DNA of 64,000 nucleotides from Microbacterium invictum (GTDB lineage Bacteria > Actinomycetota > Actinomycetes > Actinomycetales > Microbacteriaceae), in assembly GCF_014197265.1 (NCBI RefSeq), contig NZ_JACIFH010000001.1:3162001-3226000 (forward strand). Reading direction: 5' to 3'. Within the stretch, counting starts at the first letter, position 1. Each line of letters starts with the position of its first letter. The notes under the pieces are model-generated. The model made no database searches, was not told the DNA's origin, and saw nothing but the letters and a program-made list of their open reading frames with translations. The position numbers and the translations under genes are program-made. Positions 1 to 9,147 of the stretch are shown piece after piece.

Positions 1-110
1 TCAGCGAGTTCATCTCGTGGGTGCCCTCATAGGTGTATACCGCTCCGGCGTCGGCGAGGCGACGCGCGCGGTAACAATCGACACGGGCCGTCCGGTCAGG
101 ACCGCGACGA
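1..110 (-). pseudogene. C-terminal remnant of an acyl-CoA dehydrogenase, running off the window edge
   Basis: Read on the minus strand, this edge encodes LADAGAVYTYEGTHEMNSL and continues out of the window. The (V/I)YTYEGT.E.NSL signature is the conserved C-terminal segment of glutaryl-CoA-type acyl-CoA dehydrogenases. A full gene would need about 1.1 kb upstream on this strand, but only about 100 bases precede the divergently read ppsR, and those bases lose similarity after about 20 codons. It therefore looks like a truncated remnant. The identification rests on one short motif. Confidence 0.45.
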
Positions 111-244
111 CGAGAATTCTGTCATCACCGCAAGATTCGAGATTCTTGAACGGATGATCCGCTGAAGGAGTGCGGAATCAGCACATAGATTCAACCCATG
201 ACGGGATCTTCCGACCACTCTCACGCCAGCGAGGACGCGTCGGC

Positions 245-1102
245 ATGATCGACCGCGACGTCCCGATCGCGACCGGCGCCATACCGGCGCAGACGGCGAA
301 GCGACACGTCTACTTCGTGTCGGACAGCACCGGCATCACCGCCGAGACCGTGGGCAACGCGCTGCTGGCGAACTTCCCCGCCGTCGGGTTCATCCGGCGG
401 ACGATCCCGTTCATCGACACCGTCGAAGGAGCGCACAACGTCGTCCGCGAGATCGACGGCGTCAGCGCCGCGAACGGCCGGCCGATCGTCTTCACGACGG
501 TCAAGGCTGCGGCACTGCGCGAGGTGATCGCGGGGGCGGATGCCGAGATCATCGATCTGCTCGCCGGGCACCTCATCGAGCTCGAGCGCGCGCTGGGGCT
601 GACCGCCTCGGAGCAGCTCGGTCAGTTCCACAGCGTCGGCAACGTCGAACGGTACTTCGCCCGCATGCGCGCGGTCGAGTACGCCATCGAGCACGACGAC
701 GGCCAGAGCCGCCGCGCCCTCGACATCGCGGACGTCGTCATCATCGCGCCCAGCCGCTGCGGCAAGACCCCGACCACGATGTACCTGGCGCTGCAGTACG
801 GCCTGCTCGTGGCGAACTACCCGCTCACCGATGAGGACTTCCCCACCGACGGCCTGCCGAAGTGGGTCGCCCCCTACGCGAACCGGTGCTTCGGGCTGAC
901 GACCACTCCGCTGCGCCTGAGCCAGGTGCGACATGAACGGCGCCCGAACTCGACGTACTCGAGCCTCGAGCAGTGCACGCTCGAGCTGCGCCGCGCCGAA
1001 GACCTCTACCGGCGCAACCGCGTCCCCTTCCTGAACTCCTCGACGAAAAGCGTCGAGGAGATGTCCGCGGTCATCCTGCAGGCCATGCGCCCGCGGGCAT
1101 GA
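245..1102 (+). CDS. ppsR: PEP synthase regulatory protein (bifunctional kinase/pyrophosphorylase)
   Basis: Regulator of PEP synthase of the DUF299/PSRP family: it inactivates the enzyme by ADP-dependent threonine phosphorylation and reactivates it by Pi-dependent pyrophosphorolysis. The N-terminal segment [19 protein letters not shown] is family-typical, and a P-loop-like [19 protein letters not shown] lies about two thirds along. I chose ATG 245 (285 aa) because GAGGA sits 9 nt upstream and the protein then begins close to the conserved region. An in-frame GTG at 170 would give 310 aa, but its AAGGAG overlaps the start codon. The gene lies 34 bp upstream of its presumed target ppsA on the same strand, which fixes the role well. 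The P-loop has SRCGKTPT where many homologues have SRTSKTPT. Confidence 0.9.
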   Translation: MIDRDVPIATGAIPAQTAKRHVYFVSDSTGITAETVGNALLANFPAVGFIRRTIPFIDTVEGAHNVVREIDGVSAANGRPIVFTTVKAAALREVIAGADAEIIDLLAGHLIELERALGLTASEQLGQFHSVGNVERYFARMRAVEYAIEHDDGQSRRALDIADVVIIAPSRCGKTPTTMYLALQYGLLVANYPLTDEDFPTDGLPKWVAPYANRCFGLTTTPLRLSQVRHERRPNSTYSSLEQCTLELRRAEDLYRRNRVPFLNSSTKSVEEMSAVILQAMRPRA

Positions 1103-1136
1103 CTCACACTCCACACCACGAGCGAGGTATCACACG

Positions 1137-3521
1137 ATGAGCAGCATTGCATGGTTCGACGAGATCGGCATGGACGACCTCGCACAGGTCGGCGGCAAGA
1201 ACGCCTCGCTCGGCGAGATGGTGTCGCACCTGTCCGATCTGGGCGTCCGGGTGCCCGGCGGCTTCGCGACCACGGCAGACGCGTACCGGTCGTTCCTGGC
1301 GGCAGACGGCCTGTACGACCGGATCAAGGAGGCCGTCGAGCAGGTCGACACCGACGACGTGACCGAGCTCGCCCGGGTCGGCTCGCTCGCGCGCACCTGG
1401 ATCGAGCAGCAGCCGTTCCCGGCCGACCTCGAGACCGACATCCGCACGGCGTACGCGAGGCTGCTCGAGAACGACCCCGACCCCGAGGCGGTGACCTGGG
1501 CGGTCCGCTCGAGCGCGACGGCGGAGGACCTGCCCGACGCGAGCTTCGCCGGCCAGCAGGAGACCTTCCTCAATATCGGCGGCATCGACTCCATCCTGGG
1601 TGCGATCCGCAGCGTCTTCGCCTCGCTCTACAACGACCGCGCGATCGCCTACCGCGTGCACCACGGCTTCGAGCACCACGACGTGGCCCTGTCGGCCGGT
1701 GTGCAGCGCATGGTGCGGTCGGACGTCGGCGCCTCCGGCGTGATGTTCACCGTCGACACCGAGTCCGGCTTCGAGCGCGCCGTGTTCATCACGAGTTCGT
1801 ACGGACTCGGTGAAGCGGTCGTGCAAGGTGCCGTGAACCCCGACGAGTTCTACGTCCACAAGCCCTCACTGCGCGACGGCAGACCGGCGATCCTGAAGCG
1901 CTCGATCGGCGAGAAGGCGATCGCGATGCGGTATGCCGAGAACACCGACGTCGGCGGCAGCACCGTCTTCCGCGATGTGGATGCCGCAGATCGCGCCCTG
2001 TTCAGCATCACCGACGCGGAGGTCGAGGAGCTCGGCCGCCAGGCGCTGACCATCGAGGAGCACTACGGACGCCCGATGGACATCGAATGGGGCAAGGACG
2101 GCATCGACGGGCAGCTCTACATCCTCCAGGCGCGACCGGAGACGGTCGTCTCGCGCGACGACGGCAACGTCATGCGCCGCTTCGTGCTCGAAGAGCACAG
2201 CGAGGTCGTCGCCACGGGCCGCGCGATCGGGCAGAAGATCGGCGCCGGCCCGGTGCGCGTGCTGACCTCGATCGACCAGATGCGCGACTTCCAGACCGGT
2301 GACGTGCTGGTGGCCGATATGACCGATCCCGACTGGGAGCCGATCATGAAGCGCGCGGCCGCCATCGTCACCGACCGCGGCGGCCGCACCTGCCACGCGG
2401 CGATCATCGCGCGCGAACTGGGCATTCCCGCCGTCGTCGGCACCGGCGACGCGACGCACTCGCTCGCCAACGGCCAGGAGGTCACCGTCTCGTGCGCCGA
2501 GGGCGACGAGGGGATCGTCTACGCCGGGCGGCTCGCGTTCGAGCAGAAGGAGACCCATCTGGATCGGATGCCGGAAGCTCCCGTCAAGATCATGATGAAC
2601 GTCGGGACCCCCGACCAGGCCTTCGCGTTCGCGAAGCTGCCGCACAGGGGCGTCGGGCTCGCGCGGCTCGAGTTCATCATCAACCGGCAGATCGGCATCC
2701 ATCCCCGCGCTCTGCTGGAATTCGACACGCTCCCCGCGGAGCTGAAGGGCGAGGTGGCCGAGCGCATCGCCGCCTACCCCTCGCCGCGCGACTACTTCGT
2801 GAAGCGCGTCGCCGAAGGCGTGTCGATGATCGCCGCCGCCTTCGCCCCCGAACCGGTGATCGTGCGGCTCAGCGACTTCAAGTCGAACGAGTACGCCAAC
2901 CTCATCGGCGGCGACCTGTACGAGCCGCGCGAGGAGAATCCGATGCTCGGCTACCGCGGAGCGAGCCGGTACGTCTCGGCGGACTTCCGCGAGTGCTTCG
3001 ACATGGAATGCGAGGCGCTGCGGTTCGTGCGCGACGAGATGGGGCTGACGAACGTCCAGATCATGGTGCCGTTCGTCCGCACCGTCGGCGAGGCGCGGGC
3101 GGTGATCGAGCTGCTCGCCGAGAACGGGCTGAGCCGCGGAGAGAACGGGCTCAAGGTCATCATGATGTGCGAGCTGCCCAGCAACGCGGTGCTCGCGGAC
3201 GACTTCCTCGAGCACTTCGACGGCTTCTCGATCGGGTCGAACGACATGACCCAGCTCACGCTCGGCCTCGACCGCGACTCGTCGCTGGTCGCCGGCACAT
3301 TCGACGAGCGCGACCCCGCCGTGCTGCGCATGCTCTCGATGGCGATCGAGGCCTGCCGCCGGCAGGGCAAGTACGTGGGCATCTGCGGCCAGGGGCCGAG
3401 CGATCACCCCGACCTCGCTGAGTGGCTCGTCGAGCAGGGGATCGAGTCGATGTCGTTGAACCCCGACACGGTGGTCGAGACCTGGCTGCGCCTGGCGAAG
3501 CTGCAGCCGGCTCGCGCGTAG
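1137..3521 (+). CDS. ppsA: Phosphoenolpyruvate synthase
   Basis: Converts pyruvate + ATP + water to PEP + AMP + Pi, a gluconeogenic step in the cytoplasm. The 794 residues match the family length. The N-terminal nucleotide-binding domain has [13 protein letters not shown] near residue 17 and the [13 protein letters not shown] segment near residue 120. The phosphohistidine swivel domain carries [18 protein letters not shown], with the catalytic His at residue 420. The C-terminal PEP/pyruvate TIM barrel has [19 protein letters not shown] and [12 protein letters not shown], with the acid/base Cys near residue 750. It starts at an ATG preceded by GCGAGG and follows ppsR, so the two are probably cotranscribed and PpsR controls this enzyme after translation. 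Use of lactate, amino acids or other C3/C4 carbon would need it. Nothing is missing in the sequence. Confidence 0.96.
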   Translation: MSSIAWFDEIGMDDLAQVGGKNASLGEMVSHLSDLGVRVPGGFATTADAYRSFLAADGLYDRIKEAVEQVDTDDVTELARVGSLARTWIEQQPFPADLETDIRTAYARLLENDPDPEAVTWAVRSSATAEDLPDASFAGQQETFLNIGGIDSILGAIRSVFASLYNDRAIAYRVHHGFEHHDVALSAGVQRMVRSDVGASGVMFTVDTESGFERAVFITSSYGLGEAVVQGAVNPDEFYVHKPSLRDGRPAILKRSIGEKAIAMRYAENTDVGGSTVFRDVDAADRALFSITDAEVEELGRQALTIEEHYGRPMDIEWGKDGIDGQLYILQARPETVVSRDDGNVMRRFVLEEHSEVVATGRAIGQKIGAGPVRVLTSIDQMRDFQTGDVLVADMTDPDWEPIMKRAAAIVTDRGGRTCHAAIIARELGIPAVVGTGDATHSLANGQEVTVSCAEGDEGIVYAGRLAFEQKETHLDRMPEAPVKIMMNVGTPDQAFAFAKLPHRGVGLARLEFIINRQIGIHPRALLEFDTLPAELKGEVAERIAAYPSPRDYFVKRVAEGVSMIAAAFAPEPVIVRLSDFKSNEYANLIGGDLYEPREENPMLGYRGASRYVSADFRECFDMECEALRFVRDEMGLTNVQIMVPFVRTVGEARAVIELLAENGLSRGENGLKVIMMCELPSNAVLADDFLEHFDGFSIGSNDMTQLTLGLDRDSSLVAGTFDERDPAVLRMLSMAIEACRRQGKYVGICGQGPSDHPDLAEWLVEQGIESMSLNPDTVVETWLRLAKLQPARA

Positions 3522-3530
3522 CCGGCCGGT

Positions 3531-3560
3531 GGATGCCGCGGGCGCGAGGCCCCGGCATCC
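3531..3560. terminator. Hairpin between convergent ppsA and SDR genes
   Basis: GGATGCCG (3531-3538) pairs with CGGCATCC (3553-3560), and the stem can extend by GG/CC past one C-C mismatch. It lies between two convergent stop codons and has no T tract. It is probably a bidirectional transcription end. The arms are copies of the GGATGCC motif that recurs across the window. Confidence 0.6.
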
Positions 3561-3572
3561 CCTCGTCCGGAT

Positions 3573-4412
3573 TCAGTCAGCCGGGCGCCCGGTGAACTCG
3601 TCCATCGACGAGTAGACCTTGAACACGCGGTCGGCGACGAGGTCCCACACGCGCGTGGGCAGCACGCCCCGCAGCGCCATCGCGAGCTTCACCGTCCACG
3701 GGCGCAGCACCATCGGGGTGCCGCGCAGCATGCCGTGCCACGCCGCTCTGGTGGCCGCGCGCGGCGTCATGATCGGGGTCAGCAGGGGACCGCGCGCGCC
3801 GGCGAACATCCCCGTCGAGATGTACGAGGGGCAGAAGGTCGTGACGGCGATGTGCCGGTGACCGGATGCCACCAGCTCGAGCCGCAGGGAATCGCTCCAG
3901 CCGATGAGTGCCCACTTCGATGCCGCGTAGACGCTCATGTTCGGGTTCGCGAGGGTGCCGGCGGCGGACGCGATGTTGAGGATGCGGTGCGGGCGACCGG
4001 CATCCGCCATCATGTCGGGCAGGAACTGCCGGGTCAGCCACATCGCGGCGAGGGCGTTCACCCGCATCGTGCCCTCGATGTCGCGGACGTCGTCGTGCTC
4101 CCAGAACGGGGCGCCGCGGACGATGCCGGCATTGTTGATGAGGATCTGTGGTGCGCCGAGCTCTTCGCGCACCCGCGCGGCGCCGGCGCGGATCTCCTCG
4201 AGCTGCGAGATGTCGACGCGGTAGCCGCGCACATCGGCGCCCGATGCCCGCAGCTCGGTGACCTGCTCGTCGAGCGCGGCCTGGTCGATGTCCCACAGGG
4301 CGAGCGCGCGAGCGCCGGCGGCCAGCGCGCGGCGGGCGTAGAGTGCGCCCATGCCGCGGGCGGCGCCGGTGATCAGGACGGTCGCTCCCGCGACGGGGTT
4401 CCGGGTGGCCAC
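3573..4412 (-). CDS. Short-chain dehydrogenase/reductase
   Basis: Classical SDR of 279 residues, likely an NAD(P)-dependent oxidoreductase of unknown substrate. The cofactor motif TGAARGMG is at residues 15-22 and NNAG at 93-96. The catalytic set is Ser149, Tyr162 and Lys166 in SAAGTLANPNMSVYAASK. Asp41 and Asp43 after the second beta strand (LALWDIDQ) suggest NAD(H) rather than NADP(H) preference. The C-terminal part, with a hydrophobic stretch around VKLAMALRGVLPTRVWDLVADR, resembles SDRs acting on lipophilic substrates, but this is only inference. The gene lies downstream of the GNAT gene on the same strand, 62 bp apart, and could share its transcript. Confidence 0.85.
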   Translation of the reverse strand: MATRNPVAGATVLITGAARGMGALYARRALAAGARALALWDIDQAALDEQVTELRASGADVRGYRVDISQLEEIRAGAARVREELGAPQILINNAGIVRGAPFWEHDDVRDIEGTMRVNALAAMWLTRQFLPDMMADAGRPHRILNIASAAGTLANPNMSVYAASKWALIGWSDSLRLELVASGHRHIAVTTFCPSYISTGMFAGARGPLLTPIMTPRAATRAAWHGMLRGTPMVLRPWTVKLAMALRGVLPTRVWDLVADRVFKVYSSMDEFTGRPAD

Positions 4413-4474
4413 GATGATGCTCCTCGCGAACAGACGGGGGCGGGTGCCCCGGCATCCACCCCGATCAGGACGGC

Positions 4475-4981
4475 TCAGCGGACGAAACGGACCTCGGTCA
4501 GCGTCTCGCCCAGGAACGGCTCGGTGTGGCTGGCGCCGTCGAGCGTGAAGCCGTTGCGCTCGTAGAAGCGGTGCGCCCGCGGGTTGTCCTCGGCGACCCA
4601 GAGGTAGATCGGCTCGCCCTCGTCGACCGCGGCATCGAAGAGCTGCTTGCCCAGCCCGGTGCCGTGGTACGCGTCGAGAAGGTAGATGAAGTAGAGCTCA
4701 CGATGACGGGGGGCGTCGCGGTCACGCGCCGGGCCGGAGCCCACGAACCCGACGATCTCACCGCCTGCGAGCGCGGCGGACATCTTGAACTCGGGTCCCT
4801 GGACGGCCCAGTGGGTCCAGAGCTCGGCGAGGCGCTTGGGTGAAACCTTCTCCAGCGCCGCCGTGCTGATCAGGTGGTCATATGTCTCGTGCCAGCACGT
4901 CGCGTGCACGCGTCCGAGGGCCTCGGCGTCCACGTCGCGAACGGGACGGACGACGATGTCGGTCTGCAGTTCGGCTTCCAT
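4475..4981 (-). CDS. GNAT-family N-acetyltransferase
   Basis: Acetyl-CoA-dependent acyltransferase of 168 residues; the substrate is not predictable. The acetyl-CoA binding motif A region is LYFIYLLDAYHGTGLGKQLF (about residues 95-114), followed by the NPRAHRFYERNGF motif B, both typical of GNATs. I chose ATG 4981 (MEAELQTDIVVRPVRD) rather than longer in-frame starts because the protein then begins with the first beta strand, and because a -10 box TAGAGT lies 7 nt upstream, giving a leaderless message. The SDR gene follows 62 bp downstream. Confidence 0.85.
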   Translation of the reverse strand: MEAELQTDIVVRPVRDVDAEALGRVHATCWHETYDHLISTAALEKVSPKRLAELWTHWAVQGPEFKMSAALAGGEIVGFVGSGPARDRDAPRHRELYFIYLLDAYHGTGLGKQLFDAAVDEGEPIYLWVAEDNPRAHRFYERNGFTLDGASHTEPFLGETLTEVRFVR

Positions 4982-4988
4982 GGGGCCG

Positions 4989-4994
4989 ACTCTA
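4989..4994 (-). promoter_or_regulatory. Leaderless -10 box for the GNAT gene
   Basis: TAGAGT on the minus strand, followed by 7 nt and then the ATG at 4981. Transcription would begin at or next to the start codon. It supports the chosen start. Confidence 0.5.
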
Positions 4995-5231
4995 CGTCCG
5001 GCTTTTCGAAACGCGAAATCGAGGGTGGATGCCGGTGATTCCGGGTCTTTCGCGTGCCCGTCGGCGGCTCCGCAACCGGATTGAGGCGGCGACGACTCAG
5101 ATGTGTTGTGGTGACCGCGCGAAGTCGTGCACAGCCTCCTCCCCAGTTGCCTCGCATTCGCCGGAACCCAGAGTTCTCCACAGCGTGGTTTTCTGTGTTG
5201 ATCTGGCCTTATCGATGTCGGAGGCTGCAGG

Positions 5232-5237
5232 CACAAT
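5232..5237 (+). promoter_or_regulatory. Candidate leaderless -10 box for the DUF222/HNH gene
   Basis: CACAAT, 7 nt before ATG 5245. It is weaker than the TANNNT boxes elsewhere in the window but has the same spacing. It favours ATG 5245 over the in-frame ATG 5215, which has no such box or ribosome binding site. Confidence 0.4.
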
Positions 5238-5244
5238 CGAAGAC

Positions 5245-6657
5245 ATGAACGACATCGTGGCAGAGCTTCAGGGCGTGGAACGCGCCTTGGCTGCTGTCGC
5301 CTGCGACGCGGTGGCGGGCGACGCACTGCGTGCCCTGCGCGACGATGATCTGCTGCGCGTGATGTCTGCGGCCGGGGACGTGCTGCGCCGTGCCGAGGCC
5401 GTGCTGATCGCCTCGACCGCGCACACCGAAGAGCGCTCCGAGGCCGGCGTCGAGATCAAGCTGACGACGCGGTATGGATGTCGGAACACGAACGAGCTGG
5501 TCCAGCGCGCGACACTGGTATCGGCACAGCGAGCCGCCGAGGTCGTCAGATCCGCGCACGCCGTGCAGCAGCACACGATCTTCAGCAGCGGCGAGCTCGC
5601 GCCGGCGCAGTTCCCCCATCTCCGCGAGGCGCTGTCCGCGGGCGTGATCGGGCTTGACGGGATGTCCGCGATCGTGAGCACTCTGCGGGGTCCCGCAGCC
5701 GTGGCCGGGCACGAGGCCACGCTCGCCGCCGACATCGAGCTGGCTGCGGCGGCGCGCGGCGACGGCGATCGGCCGAAGCAGACCGCCGAAGAGCTCCGCA
5801 TCATGGCCAAGGTCTGGTCCGCCTTCCTCGACCCCGACGGCGTCGAGCCGACCGAGACGCGGGCGCTGCGCCGGCGTGGTCTCCGGATCGGGCGCCTGCG
5901 CGACGGTCTCGTTCCGACGGACGGGAACCTGCTGCCCGAGGTCGCTGCGCAGTTCCTGGTCATCCTGGACAGCATCAACAACCCCCGGGCCGATGTACCC
6001 GGGCCGCGCTTCAGCGAGCCCGGTTCGGACGAGCACGCCGCCGACGTCGGCGACCGCCGCACGGCCGCCCAGAAGCGGCACGATGCGTTGGCGACTCTGT
6101 TGAACAAGGCAGCCGAGTTCGGGGGTTTCCCCGACGTCGGCGGCACGCCGCCCACCCTCGTGGTCTCGGTCCGCGAAGAAGACCTCGTGGCGGGCACGGG
6201 GCACGCGTTCGTGCGCATCGGTGACGCTGAAGAGCCGGTGCCGATCGGAGTCGCCCGTCATTACGCGTGCATCGGCAACATCCAGCGCACGGTGTTCGAC
6301 GGCGCCGGGCGCATCGTCGGACTGAGTATCACAGGTCGCATCTTCAACGCAGTCCAGCGCCGCGCGATCATCGCGCGCGATGGCACCTGCATCATCCCCG
6401 GCTGCAACGTCCCGGCCTGCTGGGCCGAGATCCATCACGTGGTGCCCGCCGCCGAGGGGGGTCCGACCGACACGTGCAACGGCGTCCCGATCTGTTGGTG
6501 GCACCACCGCCATATCGATGACGGTCAGTGGCAGATCCGCATGCGCGACGGCGTGCCCGAGGTCCGGGGACCCTCTTGGTGGGATCCGCACCGACTCTGG
6601 AGACGGGCGTCGAAGTCATCTCTCCGCCTACGCGATCAGGTCGTGATGCAGCAGTAG
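5245..6657 (+). CDS. DUF222 domain protein with C-terminal HNH endonuclease motif (13E12 family)
   Basis: A 470-residue member of the actinobacterial 13E12/DUF222 family, usually present in several copies per genome. The long N-terminal alpha-helical DUF222 domain runs to about residue 350. The C-terminal HNH domain reads RRAIIARDGTCIIPGCNVPACWAEIHHVVP and then NGVPICWWHHRHID: two Cys pairs that could bind a structural zinc and the H-N-H metal site. The role in the cell is not established, and nuclease activity is inferred from the motif only. No cognate methyltransferase or mobile-element gene is adjacent. The start is ATG 5245; an ATG at 5215 would add ten residues. Confidence 0.85.
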   Translation: MNDIVAELQGVERALAAVACDAVAGDALRALRDDDLLRVMSAAGDVLRRAEAVLIASTAHTEERSEAGVEIKLTTRYGCRNTNELVQRATLVSAQRAAEVVRSAHAVQQHTIFSSGELAPAQFPHLREALSAGVIGLDGMSAIVSTLRGPAAVAGHEATLAADIELAAAARGDGDRPKQTAEELRIMAKVWSAFLDPDGVEPTETRALRRRGLRIGRLRDGLVPTDGNLLPEVAAQFLVILDSINNPRADVPGPRFSEPGSDEHAADVGDRRTAAQKRHDALATLLNKAAEFGGFPDVGGTPPTLVVSVREEDLVAGTGHAFVRIGDAEEPVPIGVARHYACIGNIQRTVFDGAGRIVGLSITGRIFNAVQRRAIIARDGTCIIPGCNVPACWAEIHHVVPAAEGGPTDTCNGVPICWWHHRHIDDGQWQIRMRDGVPEVRGPSWWDPHRLWRRASKSSLRLRDQVVMQQ

Positions 6658-6684
6658 GGCACCGCCGATGGCGGGAAGAGAGAG

Positions 6685-6690
6685 TATCAT
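6685..6690 (+). promoter_or_regulatory. Leaderless -10 box for the thioesterase gene
   Basis: TATCAT, 8 nt before GTG 6699. It supports GTG 6699 as the start, since no good Shine-Dalgarno sequence lies at the usual distance. Confidence 0.45.
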
Positions 6691-6698
6691 CGCCGCTC

Positions 6699-7259
6699 GT
6701 GAATGTATGGTGGCGGACCCTGCTGACGATCATGCGCGCCAAGGTCATGCTGCGGCGCCGAGGGCCTGTGCCACCGACCTCGGTGGGACGGATTCGACTG
6801 CGCACCCTGCCGACCGACATCGACCTGCTGCGCCACATGAACAACGGCCGCTATGCGTCGCTGTTCGACCTCGGCAGGTTCGATCTGCTGATCCGCACCG
6901 GCATCTGGGATGCCATGAACGCGAAGGGCTGGTACGCGGTCGTCGCCACCGAGACGGTCACGTTCCGCAAGTCGCTGCAGCTGTGGCAGCGCTTCACCGT
7001 CGAGTCACGGCTCTACGGTCATGACGACAAGGCGGTCTACCAGATCCACCGCGCCGTCGTCGACGGTGAGGTCTACGCCGAGATGATCGTGCGCGCGCGG
7101 TTCCTGCGCCGCAGCGGCGGGGTGGTCCCGATGGAGGAGCTGTTCGAGGCGCTCCACCGTCCCGACGACCTCCCGCCCCTGCCGGAGTGGATCGCAACGT
7201 GGGTCGAAGGCTCGTCGCTGCCGTCGACGAAGGCACCCGCGCCCAGCCTCTGGGAATAG
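6699..7259 (+). CDS. Hot-dog fold thioesterase-like protein (4HBT/THEM6-like)
   Basis: A 186-residue protein. The segment TDIDLLRHMNNGRYASLFDLGR (about residues 39-60) matches acyl-CoA thioesterases of the 4HBT_2/THEM6 type, where DxDxxxHMNNxxY marks the hot-dog active-site region. FTVESRLYGHDDKAVYQIHR then continues the beta sheet. Likely role: hydrolysis of an acyl-CoA or handling of an acyl thioester; the substrate is unknown. A GTG at 6699 is chosen from the TATCAT box 8 nt upstream. ATG 6732 is an alternative that would remove 11 residues. It lies 41 bp after the DUF222 gene but probably has its own promoter. Confidence 0.75.
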   Translation: MNVWWRTLLTIMRAKVMLRRRGPVPPTSVGRIRLRTLPTDIDLLRHMNNGRYASLFDLGRFDLLIRTGIWDAMNAKGWYAVVATETVTFRKSLQLWQRFTVESRLYGHDDKAVYQIHRAVVDGEVYAEMIVRARFLRRSGGVVPMEELFEALHRPDDLPPLPEWIATWVEGSSLPSTKAPAPSLWE

Positions 7260-7347
7260 ACCTCGGGGAATCCACCCGTCGGACGACACTCGTCGGATGA
7301 CGTCCCTGGGATGAGACCGCCGGGATGAGGTCGCTGGCGTATCGCGC

Positions 7348-7353
7348 TACGGT
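7348..7353 (+). promoter_or_regulatory. Leaderless -10 box for the membrane protein gene
   Basis: TACGGT, 6 nt before GTG 7360. Confidence 0.45.
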
Positions 7354-7359
7354 GAAGCC

Positions 7360-8757
7360 GTGATCGCCATGCTGACGCGGACGGGCCGGGTCCTCGCCGC
7401 GCACTGGCCGGCGCTGGCGGCGTGGTTCCTGGCCGGCATCGTGGCCCGCTACATCGTGATCCAGATCGCCGGCTATGTCGGGGCGTACACCGCGATCGGC
7501 GGCCTGCTCCTCCTGCCGCTCGCGGTCCTGGCACGGCTCATCTCGTTCGTCGCGATGTTCCTGGTCGTCCGCGATGGGCTGACCGAGCTCCAGTCGATCG
7601 CCCCCAGGCCCGTGGATGCCGCGGCGCGGCGTCGCTCGTTCCTCGACGCGCTGCTTGCCGGCATCCTGCCCTTCTTCGCCTTCTATGCCGCGTGGAAGCT
7701 GCTCAATCAAGACGTCATCGCCTACATGGCGCGCGGCCTCGAAGTGCAGCAGGGGATCATCTGGGAGACGGTCCTCAGCGGTGGGGAGTTCGTCCGGGAC
7801 GGCACGATCGACGACCTCACGCTGGGTCCCGTCACGATCATCATGATCGTGGTCGCCTTCGCGGGACGCACCGCCTATCGCAAGTACCAGGCCCGGTTGC
7901 CCAAGGTGCTGGGCCTGGTGGCGGTGTACCTGGAGACCGTCTGGGTGTTCCTGTCGGTGATCGTGATCTCGCAGTTCTTCGGCAGCATCGAAGGGTGGGT
8001 GAACCAGCGACAGGCGATGGTCTGGCTGGGCGACCTGCGCGAAGGGATCTCGAGCGCTGTGGCGCCGCTCGGCATCCTCTGGGACGGCATCGAATGGCTG
8101 CTCGGGGAGGCGGGCGGCATCATCCTGCTGCCGGTCGCGTGGCTCACGATCGCCGGCGTGATCTACGGACAGGCGGTCGCGGCCCAGGCACCGCGACTGA
8201 CCGGACGGCTCGTGGACCGGGCGCGCAACCGCTACACGACCACACCCGGGTGGCTGCGGCGCCGGATGAACGACATCGGCAGGGAACTGACCGGGCGCCT
8301 GCGCCCCATCGGCAACGCCGTCGTGCTGATGTGGCGGGCGGGTCCGCTGCTGATCGCCACGTACGTCCTGCTCTACACCGTCCTGCTCGGACTCGAGTCG
8401 GTCCTCAGCATCGGTCTGACGCGTCTCGTCGGACCGCGGGACCTCGAGACGTTCTGGGCGATCCTGACCCCGGTGATCATGCTCGCCGTGCCGCTGGTGC
8501 TCGAACCGATCCGGATGTCGCTCGTGGCCTCCGCCTATGACGTGACGCTCCAGTCGCTGCCCCGCGGGGAGGCGATCGAAGTGATCGCCGAAGCGGCCGA
8601 GGCCGCGGAAGGCGCCGAGCCGGTCGCGTCAGTCGAGATGCACACGCAGGAAACGCGGGGCCTCGCCGACGACGAACAGGTCGACGAAGAACGGACCGGT
8701 CGCGTCGTCGGGGACGAGGAACGGGGTCGCGATGGTGTACGGCCCGGTGGCCAGTGA
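7360..8757 (+). CDS. Polytopic membrane protein of unknown function
   Basis: I do not recognise a family. The 465-residue protein has at least seven hydrophobic segments, including ALAAWFLAGIVARYIVIQI near residue 19, LLLLPLAVLARLISFVAMFL near residue 49, ILPFFAFYAAWKLL near 98, VYLETVWVFLSVIVISQFF near 190 and LLIATYVLLYTVLLGL near 330. It is an integral cytoplasmic-membrane protein with a charged C-terminal tail. The last 43 codons lie antisense to the 3' end of the converging gene 8629-9147. That tail is rich in D, E and R (DDEQVDEERTGRVVGDEERG), unlike the rest, and could be a read-through extension after loss of an original stop near 8629. GTG 7360 is preceded by a -10 box; ATG 7369 is an alternative. 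Confidence 0.7.
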   Translation: MIAMLTRTGRVLAAHWPALAAWFLAGIVARYIVIQIAGYVGAYTAIGGLLLLPLAVLARLISFVAMFLVVRDGLTELQSIAPRPVDAAARRRSFLDALLAGILPFFAFYAAWKLLNQDVIAYMARGLEVQQGIIWETVLSGGEFVRDGTIDDLTLGPVTIIMIVVAFAGRTAYRKYQARLPKVLGLVAVYLETVWVFLSVIVISQFFGSIEGWVNQRQAMVWLGDLREGISSAVAPLGILWDGIEWLLGEAGGIILLPVAWLTIAGVIYGQAVAAQAPRLTGRLVDRARNRYTTTPGWLRRRMNDIGRELTGRLRPIGNAVVLMWRAGPLLIATYVLLYTVLLGLESVLSIGLTRLVGPRDLETFWAILTPVIMLAVPLVLEPIRMSLVASAYDVTLQSLPRGEAIEVIAEAAEAAEGAEPVASVEMHTQETRGLADDEQVDEERTGRVVGDEERGRDGVRPGGQ

Positions 8758-9147
8758 ATCGCATCCGCTCGGGCGATCGCGGTCATACCAGCGCAGGGAT
8801 GCGTCCACACTCCACTCGCGCTGAGCGCCGCCCTGCTCATGGAGACTCAACGGCAGGCACGACGGCGGCGTCGTCGTCGTCGGCGCGACCTCGACGGTGA
8901 CCAGGAACGCGCGCGCTCCCTCCGGAACTTCGAGCCCCTCGGCTGTCAGAGGCGCGATGTCCGCACCCCCGAACTCCGCTCCCGCATAGGTCGTGCGCTC
9001 GCCCGACGCGACCTCGACGGGCATGGAGGCCCGAAAGCCGTAGTACTCCCGCCACTCATTGCCACCGACCACGAGCACCGTTACGGGCACGAGCACCACA
9101 AGTGCGGCCAGCGCCGCGGCGTTGCGGCGCCACCACCCGCGCCTCAC
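8629..9147 (-). CDS. Membrane-anchored exported protein, unknown function (third gene of trio)
   Basis: A 172-residue protein with a short cytoplasmic MRRGWWRRN start, one transmembrane segment (AALAALVVLVPVTVLVVGG, residues 10-28) and an extracytoplasmic domain. The domain shows alternating beta-strand pattern (AFLVTVEVAP, FFVDLFVVGEAPRFLRVHL) and resembles in outline the other two proteins of this operon and, loosely, DUF4352-type extracellular sandwiches. No catalytic motif is seen. It starts with GTG, overlapping the stop of the previous gene (GTGA), so it is translationally coupled. Its 3' end overlaps the converging membrane-protein gene by 129 bp, which is unusually long. Function unknown. 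Confidence 0.65.
   Translation of the reverse strand: MRRGWWRRNAAALAALVVLVPVTVLVVGGNEWREYYGFRASMPVEVASGERTTYAGAEFGGADIAPLTAEGLEVPEGARAFLVTVEVAPTTTTPPSCLPLSLHEQGGAQREWSVDASLRWYDRDRPSGCDSLATGPYTIATPFLVPDDATGPFFVDLFVVGEAPRFLRVHLD

Noticed and set aside
5150..5180. DnaA-box-like TTCTCCACAG before the DUF222 gene
   Set aside because: A single imperfect match, not in a cluster, and no replication genes are nearby.
5245..6657. DUF222/HNH gene as part of an intron, intein or phage
   Set aside because: The family is chromosomal and multi-copy in actinobacteria. No integrase, terminase or split host gene is adjacent.
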